A stretch of DNA of 64,000 bases from Candidatus Saccharimonadota bacterium (GTDB lineage: Bacteria > Patescibacteriota > Saccharimonadia > Saccharimonadales > Saccharimonadaceae). The stretch's first letter is position 1, and each line of letters starts with the position of its first letter. This document shows positions 22,966-32,711 of this stretch, in pieces. Location of the stretch: NCBI GenBank assembly GCA_017480035.1, contig JAFVBJ010000003.1, positions 124,001 through 188,000 on the forward strand. Reading direction: 5' to 3'. The notes beneath the pieces are model-generated. The model worked only from the letters and a program-made list of their open reading frames with translations, did not search any database and had not been told where the DNA came from. A program made the position numbers and the translations under genes.

Positions 22966-25900
22966 ATGAAAATATTAGAGAAGATCAAAAGGGCATTAAT
23001 CTTTCCGTTGATTGGAATCATTTTTGCAACTTCCGCTCTCACTTACTCCACCCCTGTTTACGCAGACCCAGTCGATGAACCAGAAACCGGAACTATTGTC
23101 CCGGGCGCACCGGATGAAACGACCGAAACGACTGAAACTAAAACTGAAGAGTCTGAAGAGAAAAAAGACGAGGGAGATAGTGAGAAAACCGAAAACGCTA
23201 CCTGTTATTCACAGGTTGGCGGTCTTGGCTGGCTCGTTTGTCCGGTCATGGCTTTTCTCGCCAAAGGTATCGACACCATCTACGGCGTCATCGAAGATTT
23301 TCTCGTCGTTGAGCCAATCTCAATGGAAAGCGACTCCCCGGTCTACACCATCTGGGTCTACGTCCGTAACATCACCAACATTGTCTTTGTCATCTTTCTC
23401 TTGTTCATTATCTACTCCCAGATTACCGGCTTTGGCATCAGCAACTACGGCATCAAAAAGGCCCTTCCGCGCCTAATTATTGCCGCTATTCTCGTCAACC
23501 TCTCTTATCTTATCTGTGTCGCCGCTGTTGATGCCAGCAACATCATCGGTAAATCTCTCCACGATTTCTTGAGTGGCGTCGCCGAAAACGCCCTCTCATC
23601 TGGCACTGTCACAGCTGACGTTTCCGTCTCGTTCTATGACGTCTTCACCACTATCGCTGCCGGTGGTGTCATCGGCGCTCTCGCAGTCGGTCTCGCCGGT
23701 GGTCCACTCGGCCTCCTTCTTGCACTCATCCCAGTCATTCTCGGTGGTATCATCGCTGTTCTTATCGGTCTTGTCACCATCTCTCTCCGCCAAGCCGTCA
23801 TCATCCTCCTCGTCGCTATCGCCCCACTCGCTTTTGTCGCTTACCTCTTGCCGAACACTGAAAAATGGTTCAAAAAATGGACCGACATGTTCTCCCAGAT
23901 GCTCTTCTTCTATCCGATGTTCAGCCTCCTCTTTGGCGCCTCAAAACTTGCTTCTTGGATTTTCATCTCCAGCGCAAACAGCATGCTCGGTATTATTCTC
24001 GGTCTCGCCGTCCAAGTTCTCCCGCTCATCCTCGCCCTCAGCCTCATGAAAATGTCTGGCACCATCCTCGGCGGTATCAGTAGCGGACTCAGCAAGCTCG
24101 GCAACAAAGCCAACTCCGGCATCCGCGGTTTCACCGACCCATACAAAGACCTCGCTCGCAGCAAGCAGCTCGCTAAAGGCATGCGCCAACCATTCAACCC
24201 GCTTTCCGTCGCTTCTTGGCGTGCCGCTTCCGAAAAACGCAAAGCGAATTTGAAATTCCGCCAAGACCAATATGACAAAACTAACTCTGGTCTTATTTCC
24301 GAGAACACTAACGCTCTCCGTCGCAACAGCCGCATTATCGGCTACGATAAGAACAACCAACCGATTTACACCCAACTCCCGGTCCGCCGTTCTAATAAAT
24401 ACATGAACGCCGAAGCCGAAGCTCGTGAAGTCGATTTGCGCGTCCAAGCCGACAATCAAGCCACCGAAAACGCCTACGGCCAACTCGGCGATTACCAAAA
24501 AGAACACGGTATTCGCTATGGCTCGGCTATCAAGAACGCTTCTCGCATGGGCGGTCATTATGTCGCCCTCCGTACTCAGATGGACGCTAAAGCTAGAAAT
24601 GACGAAGCTGACGAACGCTTCTATAACGAAACTGTGACTAAGGCCGCCGAACGCTACGACCGTGATGACGGCGTCCACCGCGCTGGCGATCTTAAAAACG
24701 TCGAAGCCTACAACCGTATCGTCAACGGCGCTCTCGGTGCAACTGGTTATAACATCAACCAAATCACCGAAGAAGGTCGCCGTCGTGCCGACGAAGCTCG
24801 CGTCAACGTGATTGGCGACGCTTACAGCCGCGCCGAATCTCAACGTGCCGCCAACATTAAACGTTTCGAATCATACATGGACAAACAAGTCACTGCCGAA
24901 GTTCTTCGCCAATACGAAGATATGATTAAATTCGACAACACTGACGGTATGGTCGCTTCCCACAACGTCCTTGCCAAACGTGGCGACTACGACCAAATCG
25001 CTAAACACATGACCGATTATATGAACTCCGGTAAGGTCAAACTCGGCGAAGATATGGCAAACACTCTTGCCATGAACTTCCTCTCAATGAAAGATGCCGC
25101 ACCAGCCCTCGCTCGTCTCGGCAAATTCATGAACATGGAAACCTGGCAATACACTTCCGGCAACCGCCAAACCGCCGAAATCACCATGGAACAATACATT
25201 ACTGGTCGTGTTGAAGGCGACGTCGATAAACATGGCAACGCCTACACCACTAAAATCAAGATGGCTTCCGGTCTTGAAGGTACTAAACTCACCGGCATTG
25301 ACCGTACTGCTTACGGTGTTAACGACGCTATCGTCGCCCAATTCGACATCAGCCAATCACGCTTCGATCATATGACCGAAAACGAACGCCGCGCCGCTAT
25401 CAAATACGCTACCGACGGTCGTCTTGAAATTGAGACTGCAATGATGCCAGCCGAAATCTCCGCTCTCCCAACCTTCGCTTCCGGCTCTGAGCAGATTCGT
25501 TCGATGGTTGGCCACTTGACCGGCACAAAGTTCAACTCAAAGACTGGTCAATGGGAAAACGTCATCCGAGATGGCGCCAACGGCGAAGTCGACCGCGCTA
25601 TCGTCGATTACACCACTTCAACCTATCTCAAATCACTCACTGTCCGTGACCTCATTAATATGAAGACGGACACTTGGAACGGTATCGTTGCTCGCTATTC
25701 TTATGATTATGAAAACAGCGCCGAAGGCCAAGCAGCTCTCGCCAATGTCGACGAAGCTGACCGCAGTCAATTCATTCTCGACAAAGTTCACGAGCGCTTG
25801 CGTGGCGACCTCAAGACTCGTATCGACAAGCTCGCCCAGGGCAACATGAACGTCGATATGATGAAAGAGAAAATCTACGACGCTCTCCAAATCAGTCAAA

Positions 25901-26022
25901 AACGCGAAGAATATTGGAATGCTCGCCGCAAGGGAACTGGCAGAGGCCATACCGACCGCGACCCTCGCCCGCATGACAATATGGACGACCCAGACAATCC
26001 GTTTGAGCCAAGCGATGATTAG
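22966..26022 (+). CDS. VirB6/TrbL-like T4SS membrane protein with long soluble tail
   Basis: 1018 residues. Signal peptide (ends TPVYADP), a Thr/Glu-rich segment (about 35-78), then about seven membrane helices between residues 85 and 380, including the Gly/Ala-rich AGGVIGALAVGLAGGPLGLLLALIPVILGG block typical of VirB6/TrbL inner-membrane channel proteins. From about 400 to the end it is hydrophilic, Arg/Asp/Ala-rich and helical (RASEKRKANLKFRQDQYDK ...). The tail is far longer than in ordinary VirB6. A weak GAGAG ribosome site. Terminator directly after the stop. Confidence 0.82.
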   Translation: MKILEKIKRALIFPLIGIIFATSALTYSTPVYADPVDEPETGTIVPGAPDETTETTETKTEESEEKKDEGDSEKTENATCYSQVGGLGWLVCPVMAFLAKGIDTIYGVIEDFLVVEPISMESDSPVYTIWVYVRNITNIVFVIFLLFIIYSQITGFGISNYGIKKALPRLIIAAILVNLSYLICVAAVDASNIIGKSLHDFLSGVAENALSSGTVTADVSVSFYDVFTTIAAGGVIGALAVGLAGGPLGLLLALIPVILGGIIAVLIGLVTISLRQAVIILLVAIAPLAFVAYLLPNTEKWFKKWTDMFSQMLFFYPMFSLLFGASKLASWIFISSANSMLGIILGLAVQVLPLILALSLMKMSGTILGGISSGLSKLGNKANSGIRGFTDPYKDLARSKQLAKGMRQPFNPLSVASWRAASEKRKANLKFRQDQYDKTNSGLISENTNALRRNSRIIGYDKNNQPIYTQLPVRRSNKYMNAEAEAREVDLRVQADNQATENAYGQLGDYQKEHGIRYGSAIKNASRMGGHYVALRTQMDAKARNDEADERFYNETVTKAAERYDRDDGVHRAGDLKNVEAYNRIVNGALGATGYNINQITEEGRRRADEARVNVIGDAYSRAESQRAANIKRFESYMDKQVTAEVLRQYEDMIKFDNTDGMVASHNVLAKRGDYDQIAKHMTDYMNSGKVKLGEDMANTLAMNFLSMKDAAPALARLGKFMNMETWQYTSGNRQTAEITMEQYITGRVEGDVDKHGNAYTTKIKMASGLEGTKLTGIDRTAYGVNDAIVAQFDISQSRFDHMTENERRAAIKYATDGRLEIETAMMPAEISALPTFASGSEQIRSMVGHLTGTKFNSKTGQWENVIRDGANGEVDRAIVDYTTSTYLKSLTVRDLINMKTDTWNGIVARYSYDYENSAEGQAALANVDEADRSQFILDKVHERLRGDLKTRIDKLAQGNMNVDMMKEKIYDALQISQKREEYWNARRKGTGRGHTDRDPRPHDNMDDPDNPFEPSDD

Positions 26023-26023
26023 C

Positions 26024-26053
26024 AAAAAGCCCCAAAATCCGGGGCTTTTTCTA
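26024..26053 (+). terminator. Terminator after VirB6-like gene
   Basis: 10-bp stem AAAAAGCCCC/GGGGCTTTTT with a 7-base loop. Confidence 0.92.
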
Positions 26054-26074
26054 TATCTTTTTTCATAATGCTTG

Positions 26075-26083
26075 TGATATAAT
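26075..26083 (+). promoter_or_regulatory. Extended -10 promoter of PrgI-VirB4 operon
   Basis: TGATATAAT (upstream GCTTGTG box), ATG ten bases after the hexamer. Confidence 0.78.
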
Positions 26084-26093
26084 ATATACATAT

Positions 26094-27287
26094 ATGGCTC
26101 AATATAAGGTCCCTCAAGATGTTGAGGCAGAAGACAAACTTCTCGGACCATTTACTTTCCGTCAGTTCGTCTATCTCCTTATTGCAGCGGCCGGTATTGC
26201 TGGAGCGTGGGGTCTTTTTCAAATCTTTCCGCTCCTAGGCTTAATCCCACTGCCGTTTGTTTTCTTTTTTGGTATTCTCGCACTCCCGATTAAAAAAGAC
26301 CAGCCAATGGAAACTTATCTCGCTGCCGTCGTCAGTTTCTATCTAAAACCAAATCGCCGTATCTGGACTGCCGGTCAACGTGAATCCACCATTAAAATTA
26401 TCGCTCCAAAGAAAGTTGAAAAATCTCGCACTCGTGACATCACCGAAGACGAAGCTTCACATCGCCTCTCATTCCTCGCCACTATCGTCGACACCGAGGG
26501 CTACGCTATTCGTGGTGATTCTGCTATGAAAGATGAATACGCCGCCGAAGCCGACACCGTCGAAGATGTTCTCGACGCCGATAACCCAGTCATCGACCGC
26601 ATTATCGAACAAGAACAAACTCAACGTAAACAAGAAATCGTTTCTCAGATGCGCACCGCGATGAATCGCACCGACGCTCTCATCGGTTCCACTCCGGTCA
26701 ATCCTGCCACGGTTACCACTGCTCCGGTCCAAAACCCTGTCCCGCTCCAAGCCCCAGGTGCAAATTATAATCCGCAACCAACCACAGTTCCCGTGCAACC
26801 AATGCCACAACAACCTCAAATGCAACCACAGCCTCAACCTGTTTATCAAGCTCCACAGCCGACTCCGGCTCCAATGCCGATGCCGATGCCACAACCGCAG
26901 CCATCCGTCCAACAGCTCACTCAGGCTTCCTTAAACCAAGCTGCCGTAAACCAACAAATGCAAAATCTCGCCAATAATAACTCTTTCAGTATCCAAACTA
27001 TCGCCCAACAAGCAAACCGCATCCAACAACAGTCTAAATTTGAACAAGATTTCATGGACCAAGTCCACACCGACCCGAACGTTCATGCTCCAGCAACCAA
27101 CAACACAATGGTAACAAACAACGAAGCTGGTCTCACTGCCCCGACTTTCACTCCGATGTCCATCCCACTCCCACACGAAGTCGAACCAGGCCAACTCTAT
27201 CGCCCAATCGAAAATGACGAAGCAGCAAAGCCTCAAAATGACCGTCCTGACCTCTATGGCCCGCCAACCGCAATATTTAGTTCATAA
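26094..27287 (+). CDS. PrgI-family (VirB3-like) T4SS protein with Pro/Gln-rich extension
   Basis: The first about 110 residues are a PrgI domain: MAQYKVPQDVEAEDKLLGPFTFRQF, two membrane helices (about 22-65), then PMETYLAAVVSFYLKPNRRIW. PrgI is the Gram-positive counterpart of VirB3, which docks VirB4 at the membrane. The rest, to 397 residues, is a charged helix and a Pro/Gln/Met-rich low-complexity region (about 200-290) ending in IFSS. Predicted near-leaderless start. The VirB4 genes follow. Confidence 0.88.
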   Translation: MAQYKVPQDVEAEDKLLGPFTFRQFVYLLIAAAGIAGAWGLFQIFPLLGLIPLPFVFFFGILALPIKKDQPMETYLAAVVSFYLKPNRRIWTAGQRESTIKIIAPKKVEKSRTRDITEDEASHRLSFLATIVDTEGYAIRGDSAMKDEYAAEADTVEDVLDADNPVIDRIIEQEQTQRKQEIVSQMRTAMNRTDALIGSTPVNPATVTTAPVQNPVPLQAPGANYNPQPTTVPVQPMPQQPQMQPQPQPVYQAPQPTPAPMPMPMPQPQPSVQQLTQASLNQAAVNQQMQNLANNNSFSIQTIAQQANRIQQQSKFEQDFMDQVHTDPNVHAPATNNTMVTNNEAGLTAPTFTPMSIPLPHEVEPGQLYRPIENDEAAKPQNDRPDLYGPPTAIFSS

Positions 27288-27314
27288 ACCGATGAAGATT
27301 AAGGAGAAAAATAG

Positions 27315-28109
27315 ATGAATCCACAACAAAACCAACCCCAAAACGTCGCCATGGCGATTCCAGAAGCGCCAGCCGGTCAGGAACATCCGGTCCCAGACAG
27401 CAACACCGCGACTCAAACCACTCTCTTGATTTCCGAGCTTCGCGATGGTCTCGTCATCATGAAAGATGGTTCTTTCCGTGCCGTTGTCGCTTGTAAATCG
27501 ATCAACTTTGACCTCATGTCCGAAACCGAACGTGAAGCTGTTGAGTACTCATATCAAGGATTCATCAACTCACTCAACTTCACCACCCAAATCATGATTC
27601 GCTCCCAACGCGTCGACATCGGTCCATATCTCGAACGTCTCTCCGACATCCGTCGTAACACCGACAATATGCTCCTCGGCGTTTTGATGGACGACTACAT
27701 CAACTTCATCGACATTCTCTCCCAAGAAGCAAACATTATGGATAAATCTTTCTTCATCGTCATTCCATATTACACTTCAAACGACGCCGAAAAGGCCTCA
27801 ACCCAAGTCAAAGGTATTTTCTCCGGAATCTTCGGTAGCAAGGAACCGCTCGTCACAAAAATCGACCGTGCAACTTACGACAAAGCTGTCAAAGAGATAA
27901 ATGACCGTGTCGAAAGCGTTATTTCCGGACTTTTCCAAATGGGAATCCACTCCGTCCGTCTAAACACCAAAGAACTTTCTGAACTCTTCTACAACGTCAA
28001 TAACCCAGACACTGCCGTCCGTGAACCGTTCATCGATTTCTCAAAAATGGCAACCACATATGTAAAGAAAGGCGCAGCCCCTAGCCAAGCTCAAGGAGGA
28101 CAACAATAA
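27315..28109 (+). CDS. VirB4/TraC N-terminal-domain-like protein
   Basis: 264 residues, no signal peptide. After a Pro/Gln-rich start, the region from about residue 35 (TTLLISELRDGLVIMKDGSFRAVVACKSINF) to about 235 (MGIHSVRLNTKELSELFYNV) matches the N-terminal, non-ATPase part of TraC/VirB4 proteins. It lacks Walker motifs. The next gene supplies the ATPase, so VirB4 function appears split over two polypeptides. AAGGAG before the ATG; its stop overlaps the next ATG (TAATG). Confidence 0.82.
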   Translation: MNPQQNQPQNVAMAIPEAPAGQEHPVPDSNTATQTTLLISELRDGLVIMKDGSFRAVVACKSINFDLMSETEREAVEYSYQGFINSLNFTTQIMIRSQRVDIGPYLERLSDIRRNTDNMLLGVLMDDYINFIDILSQEANIMDKSFFIVIPYYTSNDAEKASTQVKGIFSGIFGSKEPLVTKIDRATYDKAVKEINDRVESVISGLFQMGIHSVRLNTKELSELFYNVNNPDTAVREPFIDFSKMATTYVKKGAAPSQAQGGQQ

Positions 28110-29938
28110 TGGCAAAGAAAAAGAAACTCACCGCAGCTGAGCTTGCCGCACAAGCTCAAACCATGGAAGACGCAGAAATTCAGCGTGCTTTTGAACAAGG
28201 TATCACCACTCTCCGCGACCTCATTTCGCCAAGTTCCATCGAAATCCATTCAAGCTATTTCCGTCTCGGCACAAAATACGGCCGCACTATGTATGTCTAT
28301 GGCTATCCTCGCACTCTTTATACCGGTTGGCTTTCACCTCTGATTAACATCGACGAAGTACTCGACATTTCCATGTATATTTATCCAGTCGACACTGGCG
28401 TCGTTATGAAAAACCTCCGCAAAAAAGTCACCCAGCTCGAAGCTGACATCTCGTTAAACGCCGAGAAAGGTCGTATTAGAAACCCAGAAACCGATGCCGC
28501 TATCCAAGACGCCGAGGAACTTCGTGACGCACTCCAAGTCGGTGCCGAAAAATTCTTCCGCTTCGGCCTCTACGTCACAATCTGGGCCGATTCGCTTGAT
28601 GAACTAAACTTCGTCCAACACAAAATCGAAACTATTTTCGGCCAACAAATGGTCTTCTCAAAAGTTGCAACTTCTCAACAAGAGCAGGGAATGAACACCA
28701 CGATGCCAATGTGTACTGACCAGATGCAAATCCGCCGCAACATGAACACCGGCGCAATTTCCACATCTTTCCCATTCACTTCCGCCGACCTCACCCAAGA
28801 GCGCGGTATTCTCTATGGCATCAACATGCACAACAACGGTCTCGTCATCTTCGACCGTTTCACACTTGAAAACGCCAACATGGTCGTCTTCGCTAAATCT
28901 GGTGCTGGTAAATCCTTCACCGTGAAGCTTGAAGCTCTTCGTTCGATGATGATGGGCGCAGAAATTCTTATTATCGACCCTGAAAACGAATATCAACGTC
29001 TCTGCGACGCTGTCGGTGGTTCTTACGTTCGTCTTTCTCTTAACTCTGACGTACGTATTAACCCGTTCGATCTCCCGAAAGTCATCGACACCGAAGACGC
29101 TTCCGACGCTCTCCGTGCCAACCTCGTGACGCTTCATGGCCTCTTCCGCTTAATGCTCGGTGGTACTCAAATCGGTCCAAACGGCCAAGCCGCTCCGGCT
29201 CTCACTCCAAACGAAGAAGCCGACCTCGACCAAGCTCTTATCGATACTTACGCTCGTGCTGGTATTACTTCCGATCCACTCACTCACCAATCCACCCCTC
29301 CAACCATCATCAACCTTTATGATACCTTGCTTCATATGGGTGGAACCGGTCCGCAACTCGCACAGCGCCTCAGAAAATACACTACCGGTACTTTCGCCGG
29401 CATCTTCAGCCAACAATCAAATATCGACATCAACAATCCAATGGTCGTCTTCAACATCCGCGACCTCGAAGACGAACTTCGCCCAGTCGCGATGTACATC
29501 GTCCTTTCGCACATCTGGAACGTTGTTCGTGCCGACCAAAGAAAACGCCTGCTCATCGTTGATGAGGCCTGGCAGCTTATGAAATACGACGACTCCGCAA
29601 ACTTCCTCTTCTCCCTCGCAAAGCGTGCTCGTAAATATTATCTTGGTCTCACCACCATTACTCAGGACGTTGAAGATTTCATGTCCAGTAAAATGGGTCG
29701 TGCCATCGTCCACAACTCCTCGCTCCAGATTCTCTTGAAGCAATCCGCTGCTGCTGTCGACGTTCTCTCCGACGTCTTCAAACTCACCGAAGAAGAGAAG
29801 AAACGTCTTGCCAACTTCCCAGTCGGTCAAGGCCTCTTCTTTGCCGGTCAAAACCACGTCCACATCCAAGTCATCGCCTCAGAAACTGAGGAAGGTCTCA
29901 TCACAACAAACCCAGCAGCACGAGCAAACCAGCAATAG
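28109..29938 (+). CDS. virB4: VirB4-family T4SS ATPase
   Basis: 609 residues; the ATPase that drives pilus assembly and transfer. N-terminal about 240 residues: TraC-like domain (RDLISPSSIEIHSSYFRLGTKYGRTMYVYGYPR). Walker A FAKSGAGKSFTVK (about 263-275), EILIIDPENEYQRL, Walker B RLLIVDEAWQLMK (about 483-495), then a QDVEDFMSSKMGRAIVHNSS motif. Translationally coupled to the preceding gene. No VirD4 coupling ATPase or VirB11 is seen in the window. Confidence 0.94.
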   Translation: MAKKKKLTAAELAAQAQTMEDAEIQRAFEQGITTLRDLISPSSIEIHSSYFRLGTKYGRTMYVYGYPRTLYTGWLSPLINIDEVLDISMYIYPVDTGVVMKNLRKKVTQLEADISLNAEKGRIRNPETDAAIQDAEELRDALQVGAEKFFRFGLYVTIWADSLDELNFVQHKIETIFGQQMVFSKVATSQQEQGMNTTMPMCTDQMQIRRNMNTGAISTSFPFTSADLTQERGILYGINMHNNGLVIFDRFTLENANMVVFAKSGAGKSFTVKLEALRSMMMGAEILIIDPENEYQRLCDAVGGSYVRLSLNSDVRINPFDLPKVIDTEDASDALRANLVTLHGLFRLMLGGTQIGPNGQAAPALTPNEEADLDQALIDTYARAGITSDPLTHQSTPPTIINLYDTLLHMGGTGPQLAQRLRKYTTGTFAGIFSQQSNIDINNPMVVFNIRDLEDELRPVAMYIVLSHIWNVVRADQRKRLLIVDEAWQLMKYDDSANFLFSLAKRARKYYLGLTTITQDVEDFMSSKMGRAIVHNSSLQILLKQSAAAVDVLSDVFKLTEEEKKRLANFPVGQGLFFAGQNHVHIQVIASETEEGLITTNPAARANQQ

Positions 29939-29967
29939 CGCTTGCGCTTTCAAAAATAGCAAAAATA

Positions 29968-29976
29968 TGCTAAAAT
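29968..29976 (+). promoter_or_regulatory. Extended -10 promoter of the 902-residue gene
   Basis: TGCTAAAAT; transcription would start near 29983, inside the hairpin 29972-30002. Confidence 0.65.
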
Positions 29977-30002
29977 AAGAGACATAAAAGGTCTCTTATT
30001 TT
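29972..30002 (+). terminator. Hairpin ending at a start codon; likely terminator of virB4 operon
   Basis: Perfect 12-bp stem (29972-29983 with 29991-30002) and 7-base loop. The U-rich 3' arm abuts the ATG at 30003, and its 5' arm overlaps the -10 of the next gene. Confidence 0.6.
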
Positions 30003-32711
30003 ATGGTTAAAAGCGCATATTTCGGCAAGGATTCCATCACCCCTGACTTTTTGCGTCATGTCGAAGAAAATGCCAAAAAAACCAAACCCGTAGAAGACGA
30101 CCAAAAAGAGTCCGCCACCGACGCCGCCAAAAACTCTGAAAAAGATTTCAAATTCACCGGCTCCGGAAAATCTCTCGCCGACGCCGTCCGCGCCGCTCGC
30201 AAGAAAAAACCAAAATTACACTCCATCAAAAAAGCCACTCCTGTTTTTCTCATCACCAGCTTCATTTTTGTCGCAATTTTCTTCATGTTCTCGATGGTCA
30301 GCAACCTCGGCAACCAAATCGAAACTCTTATCACTCGTGCGACCGACACCATGTTCGGTTCTTATTCCGAAAACACCATCCGCATCACCGAAGAACTTCT
30401 TGCCGGCAAGCGTGGAGAATTCCCAGAATATTTTAAAGATCGTCTACAAGAGCAGGGCATTACTGTCGCCGGTGGCGAAGGTGGCTACACTCTCGATTGG
30501 TCCGGTATAAAAATCGGCTCCAGCACTTTCCGCGAAGTCTACTCTAACGACGTTAATTTCCGCGAGGCTTACACAAAAGCCAAACGTGGCCGCACCAGCA
30601 ACTTCTACGACATGAGCGCCAATTTTGCCTTTACCCGTCTCGGTATCTCACGCAACCTCTATCGTAGCTATGACCAAACCGGCGATTCCGAAGCCGACAA
30701 CGCCGCCTATAAAAAGACCGAATCCGACCTCTTCGAAGATGCCACTTCCGGCTCACTCAACACTGTCATTGAACAACAGAAAACTGACGAAAACGGCAAT
30801 CCGATGACTGATGATGACGGCAATCCTATCATGGAACGTATCAAATCCGGCGAAGACATTGGTAGTTCCCAAGGTGGCGATTCCAGAGTCAAAGCCAAAG
30901 GCTACCTCACCGACATCGCCGGCCGTGTCGCTGACACCACTAGCCTCGCTTGCGCCGCCTTAAAAGTCGCAAACATGGTTTCCGTAACTGTCGCCGCCGC
31001 CGAAATCTACGAAGCCATCAACTATTTCTTATCCAACGCCGAAAACATTAGTAAAACCAAAGCCGGAGACGGCAACAACGCTGCCCAAAGTTATCTCTTG
31101 AACTTCCTTAATGAATCCACGACGACGACTTACACCGACGTCAAAACTGGCGAAGAAAAAGAAATTTCCGGCGCCCCAATCGAAGCCGAAGGTTTCGCCA
31201 ATGTCCTCGCCGGCACTAATCCTGACACCTCAAAAACCAGCAACTATTCCGTCGAATCTGCTTTTGTCGCCTCTGGTTTTGCTATTGGACTTTCCGCCGT
31301 CAACAACAAAGTTTGTGGCGGCCTCCGCGCCGTCGGCGCCACTGTCAGCCTCGCTGTCGGACTTCTCGGTGGCGGCATCGTCAAGTCTATCGCCACTCTC
31401 GCCAAGACCACTTTTATCAACTTCGCTATGCAACAGGGAATTGTTGCAATTCTAGGTGTCTTAATTCCAAAAATCGCCCAATCCCTCTTTGAAAATTCCG
31501 CCGAATCTCTCGCTAGTATCCCAGCCGGAGAAACCTTCGTTAAAGGCGCCGCCCTCGGCAACAAAAAAGTCGCTCGTGGCACTTCCGGCCAAATGCTTGC
31601 CAGCAAAGAAGTCGCAGCCGCTTACTCAAAACAAACAAAAATCGCCAACGCTTATGAATCCGAACTTGGCCGCAAAAATCGCAGCCCATTCGACACCTCC
31701 TCCCCGGATACTTTCCTCGGCCGAATCGTCTCAAAACTCGCCGTCATTTCCGGCAGCAGCACGCTCTTTAGCTCTCTCTCAAACATCAGTAGTGTCGTCG
31801 GCAACACCTTCGCCAGCCTTGTCGGCACCACTGCGACCAAAACTTTCGCAAACAGCATCACCGACCCAGATTACACTGTCGATTATGAACTCGCCGGCAC
31901 CGATTACTCAGAAGTTTTCGCCGATGAATCCGACTGTGAATATTTGACCGACATCGGCGCCGCTTGTGGCATGTATGGCGAAGAAATTACCGCCACCGAC
32001 CCAAATGTCATGAAAGTTAGCTCCGACGACCCGAAATATCTCGCCGTTCTCGAGGAAAACGTCCGCAAACTCGACGACGGCACTTATGAAGTCATCCCAA
32101 ACTCCCTCCTCGCCAACAAAATCATGTATTGCGATGAACGCGACAGCCCATTCGGCGTCTACGACAGCAACATCGCCAGCGCTTTCGAAACTAGCCTTGG
32201 TTTCATGGACAACATCCCAGTCTTAAACGACGTTGTCGATCTCGTCAATGCCGTCGAAGACATGGATCCAGAAACCGAAGGTTGGGCGCGCGGCACTTTC
32301 TGTGTCATGAACCCAGCCACCAACTACCACTACGAAGACCTCATTTATCTCCAACATTTCACCGAAGACCAACGTATCGCTGTCCAAATTGAACTCGACG
32401 AAGTTCGCAAAGAAGACGGCAGTGTAAAATCTCCAACTCTCGCCTACAAAGAAGCTTGGTATGCAAAAAATCCTATCGACACCACCGAAGCTGGTCTTCT
32501 TGCCCGCTACACCGGCACCACGAAAAAAGAAGCCGAAGAGTTTCTCGCTCTCCTCGAATACTACGAATACCTCTCAAATTACACCCCGCCAGCCGAAGAA
32601 AAAGAGGAATATAAACTTTCTCTTGAATCATCCAACTTTGAAAATATCCTTGGTTATATCCTTCATGAAACAGAATTTATCAACCTTCGAAATAGGAGTT
32701 TTGCCGCATGA
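30003..32711 (+). CDS. Large T4SS-locus membrane protein, function unknown
   Basis: 902 residues, not recognised. Hydrophilic N-terminus (about 1-75, Lys/Asp-rich, KSLADAVRAARKKKPK), one strong membrane helix (about 78-100), a large outer region, and hydrophobic stretches near 310-335 and 425-500 (GFAIGLSAVNNKVCGGLRAVGATVSLAVGLLGGG). A C-terminal region with several Cys follows (SDCEYLTDIGAACGMYG, IMYCDERD, RGTFCVMNP). Its length and place before two wall hydrolases suggest a structural part of the transfer channel, perhaps in the VirB8/VirB10 position, but this is inference. An AAAAGG lies 13 bases before the ATG; overlaps the next gene by ATGA. Confidence 0.8.
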   Translation: MVKSAYFGKDSITPDFLRHVEENAKKTKPVEDDQKESATDAAKNSEKDFKFTGSGKSLADAVRAARKKKPKLHSIKKATPVFLITSFIFVAIFFMFSMVSNLGNQIETLITRATDTMFGSYSENTIRITEELLAGKRGEFPEYFKDRLQEQGITVAGGEGGYTLDWSGIKIGSSTFREVYSNDVNFREAYTKAKRGRTSNFYDMSANFAFTRLGISRNLYRSYDQTGDSEADNAAYKKTESDLFEDATSGSLNTVIEQQKTDENGNPMTDDDGNPIMERIKSGEDIGSSQGGDSRVKAKGYLTDIAGRVADTTSLACAALKVANMVSVTVAAAEIYEAINYFLSNAENISKTKAGDGNNAAQSYLLNFLNESTTTTYTDVKTGEEKEISGAPIEAEGFANVLAGTNPDTSKTSNYSVESAFVASGFAIGLSAVNNKVCGGLRAVGATVSLAVGLLGGGIVKSIATLAKTTFINFAMQQGIVAILGVLIPKIAQSLFENSAESLASIPAGETFVKGAALGNKKVARGTSGQMLASKEVAAAYSKQTKIANAYESELGRKNRSPFDTSSPDTFLGRIVSKLAVISGSSTLFSSLSNISSVVGNTFASLVGTTATKTFANSITDPDYTVDYELAGTDYSEVFADESDCEYLTDIGAACGMYGEEITATDPNVMKVSSDDPKYLAVLEENVRKLDDGTYEVIPNSLLANKIMYCDERDSPFGVYDSNIASAFETSLGFMDNIPVLNDVVDLVNAVEDMDPETEGWARGTFCVMNPATNYHYEDLIYLQHFTEDQRIAVQIELDEVRKEDGSVKSPTLAYKEAWYAKNPIDTTEAGLLARYTGTTKKEAEEFLALLEYYEYLSNYTPPAEEKEEYKLSLESSNFENILGYILHETEFINLRNRSFAA

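Noticed and set aside
23941-24843. Long (300-codon) minus-strand open frame inside the VirB6-like gene
   Set aside because: The composition (Val/Phe/Asp/Ser-rich, no motif) fits an antisense shadow produced by the strong codon bias of the plus gene; there is no promoter or ribosome site.
25633-26912. Minus-strand open frames opposite virB6- and prgI-like genes
   Set aside because: Low-complexity His/Arg/Leu or Val/Asp patterns mirror the Gln/Pro-rich plus coding; shadows.
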